From Candidatus Binatota bacterium (GTDB lineage Bacteria > Desulfobacterota > Binatia > Bin18), in contig WTHE01000679.1 of the NCBI GenBank assembly GCA_011523315.1, positions 1 through 5,457 of the forward strand: DNA of 5,457 nucleotides, read 5' to 3'. This document shows, piece by piece, positions 5,110 through 5,457 of the stretch. Position numbers and translations under genes: made by a program. Every line of letters begins with the position of its first letter. Within the stretch, counting starts at the first letter, position 1. The notes under the pieces were generated by a model. That model was not told the origin of the DNA, did not search any database, and saw only the letters and a list, made by a program, of their open reading frames with translations.

Positions 5110-5457
5110 CTACTTCCCCACCACGACCAGGGTCTCGGCGTGCTCATCAAAGTACGTCTGGGCCACCCGCCGTATGTCTTCCTCGGTCACCGCGTCCAGC
5201 GCTCTGAGATACCGCCGCCCGTTGTCATAGCCCAGACCGTAGAGTTCGTTAAACGCCATTTCTTCGGCCTGGGAGCCGTTGGACTGAAGGGAGATTTCAT
5301 AGCTGCCGGTCAGATACTTCTTGGCCTGTTCGAGTTCGGCCGGGTCAACCGGCCGCTGGCACAGCCGTCTCAGTTCGTGACGCGCCGCATCGACGGCTTC
5401 GTCGACCTTGTTGGGATCGGTACCGACATAGATCCCGAACGCGCCCGGGGCCAGCCC
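5110..5457 (-). CDS. M16-family zinc peptidase, C-terminal fragment (5' end outside window)
   Basis: The open frame gives the last 115 residues of a larger protein, ending VVVGK before TAG at 5110-5112. The fragment reads GAFGIYVGTDP (5-15), then VDEAVDAARHELRRL (18-32), ELEQAKKYLTGSYEISLQS (41-59), YGLGYDN (73-79), and VTEEDIRRVAQTYFD (90-104). This series (a G.f.i...t.p strand, the E...AK..l.G.y.... helix, the 'vt.edi..vA..yl' helix and the final strand) is the standard C-terminal half of M16 peptidases (processing-peptidase/pitrilysin type). The HxxEH zinc site would be in the N-terminal half, outside the window, so whether this is an active subunit or an inactive partner cannot be told. 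It is the most upstream visible gene of the prmA-rsmE-gshB run. Confidence 0.92.
   Translation of the reverse strand, partial: GLAPGAFGIYVGTDPNKVDEAVDAARHELRRLCQRPVDPAELEQAKKYLTGSYEISLQSNGSQAEEMAFNELYGLGYDNGRRYLRALDAVTEEDIRRVAQTYFDEHAETLVVVGK

Overview
The window is a stretch of bacterial chromosome. It is mostly GC-rich: one hand-counted line, 3541-3600, is 42/60 G+C. It has three parts. (1) The extreme left holds the 3' end of a plus-strand amidohydrolase gene. (2) Positions 290-1748 hold a two-gene minus-strand module of visibly lower G+C (28/60 in both 361-420 and 1081-1140), lying just downstream of a tRNA-Phe(GAA) gene. (3) Positions 1911-5457 hold a minus-strand housekeeping cluster, in transcription order M16 peptidase (3' part only), prmA, rsmE and gshB. 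The host is a Gram-negative-type bacterium that makes glutathione. The rsmE-gshB adjacency also occurs in E. coli and its relatives. A proteobacterium or a related uncultured GC-rich lineage (Tectomicrobia/Entotheonella- or Binatota-like) would fit, but the sequence alone does not settle the phylum.

The housekeeping cluster is tightly packed: gaps are 20 bp (peptidase-prmA), 13 bp (prmA-rsmE) and 80 bp (rsmE to the first gshB start). prmA and rsmE both encode ribosome-modifying methyltransferases (L11 protein and 16S rRNA U1498). gshB encodes the second enzyme of glutathione synthesis. gshB carries a striking lesion: a perfect head-to-tail tandem duplication of 491 bp (2395-2885 = 2886-3376). 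It leaves one intact gshB (320 aa, starting at 2873) preceded by a truncated 178-codon copy (starting at 3364). The duplication junction cuts through the native Shine-Dalgarno, and the truncated frame runs 46 nt into the intact gene. This is either a very recent tandem duplication or an assembly artefact.

The accessory module is the most novel-looking part. A 281-residue protein is translationally coupled by an ATGA overlap to a 140-residue PIN-domain RNase of VapC type. The larger protein has a putative winged-helix N-terminus, a GIY-YIG/T5orf172-like nuclease domain and an acidic C-terminal tail. Its gene sits where a VapB antitoxin gene would be. Its putative promoter holds a TCCATATGG/CCATATGGA repeat pair: one copy between the -35 and -10 elements and one over the start codon, as expected of an autorepressed toxin-antitoxin operon. 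The low G+C and the position beside a tRNA 3' end suggest horizontal acquisition. No integrase or att repeat is visible in the window.
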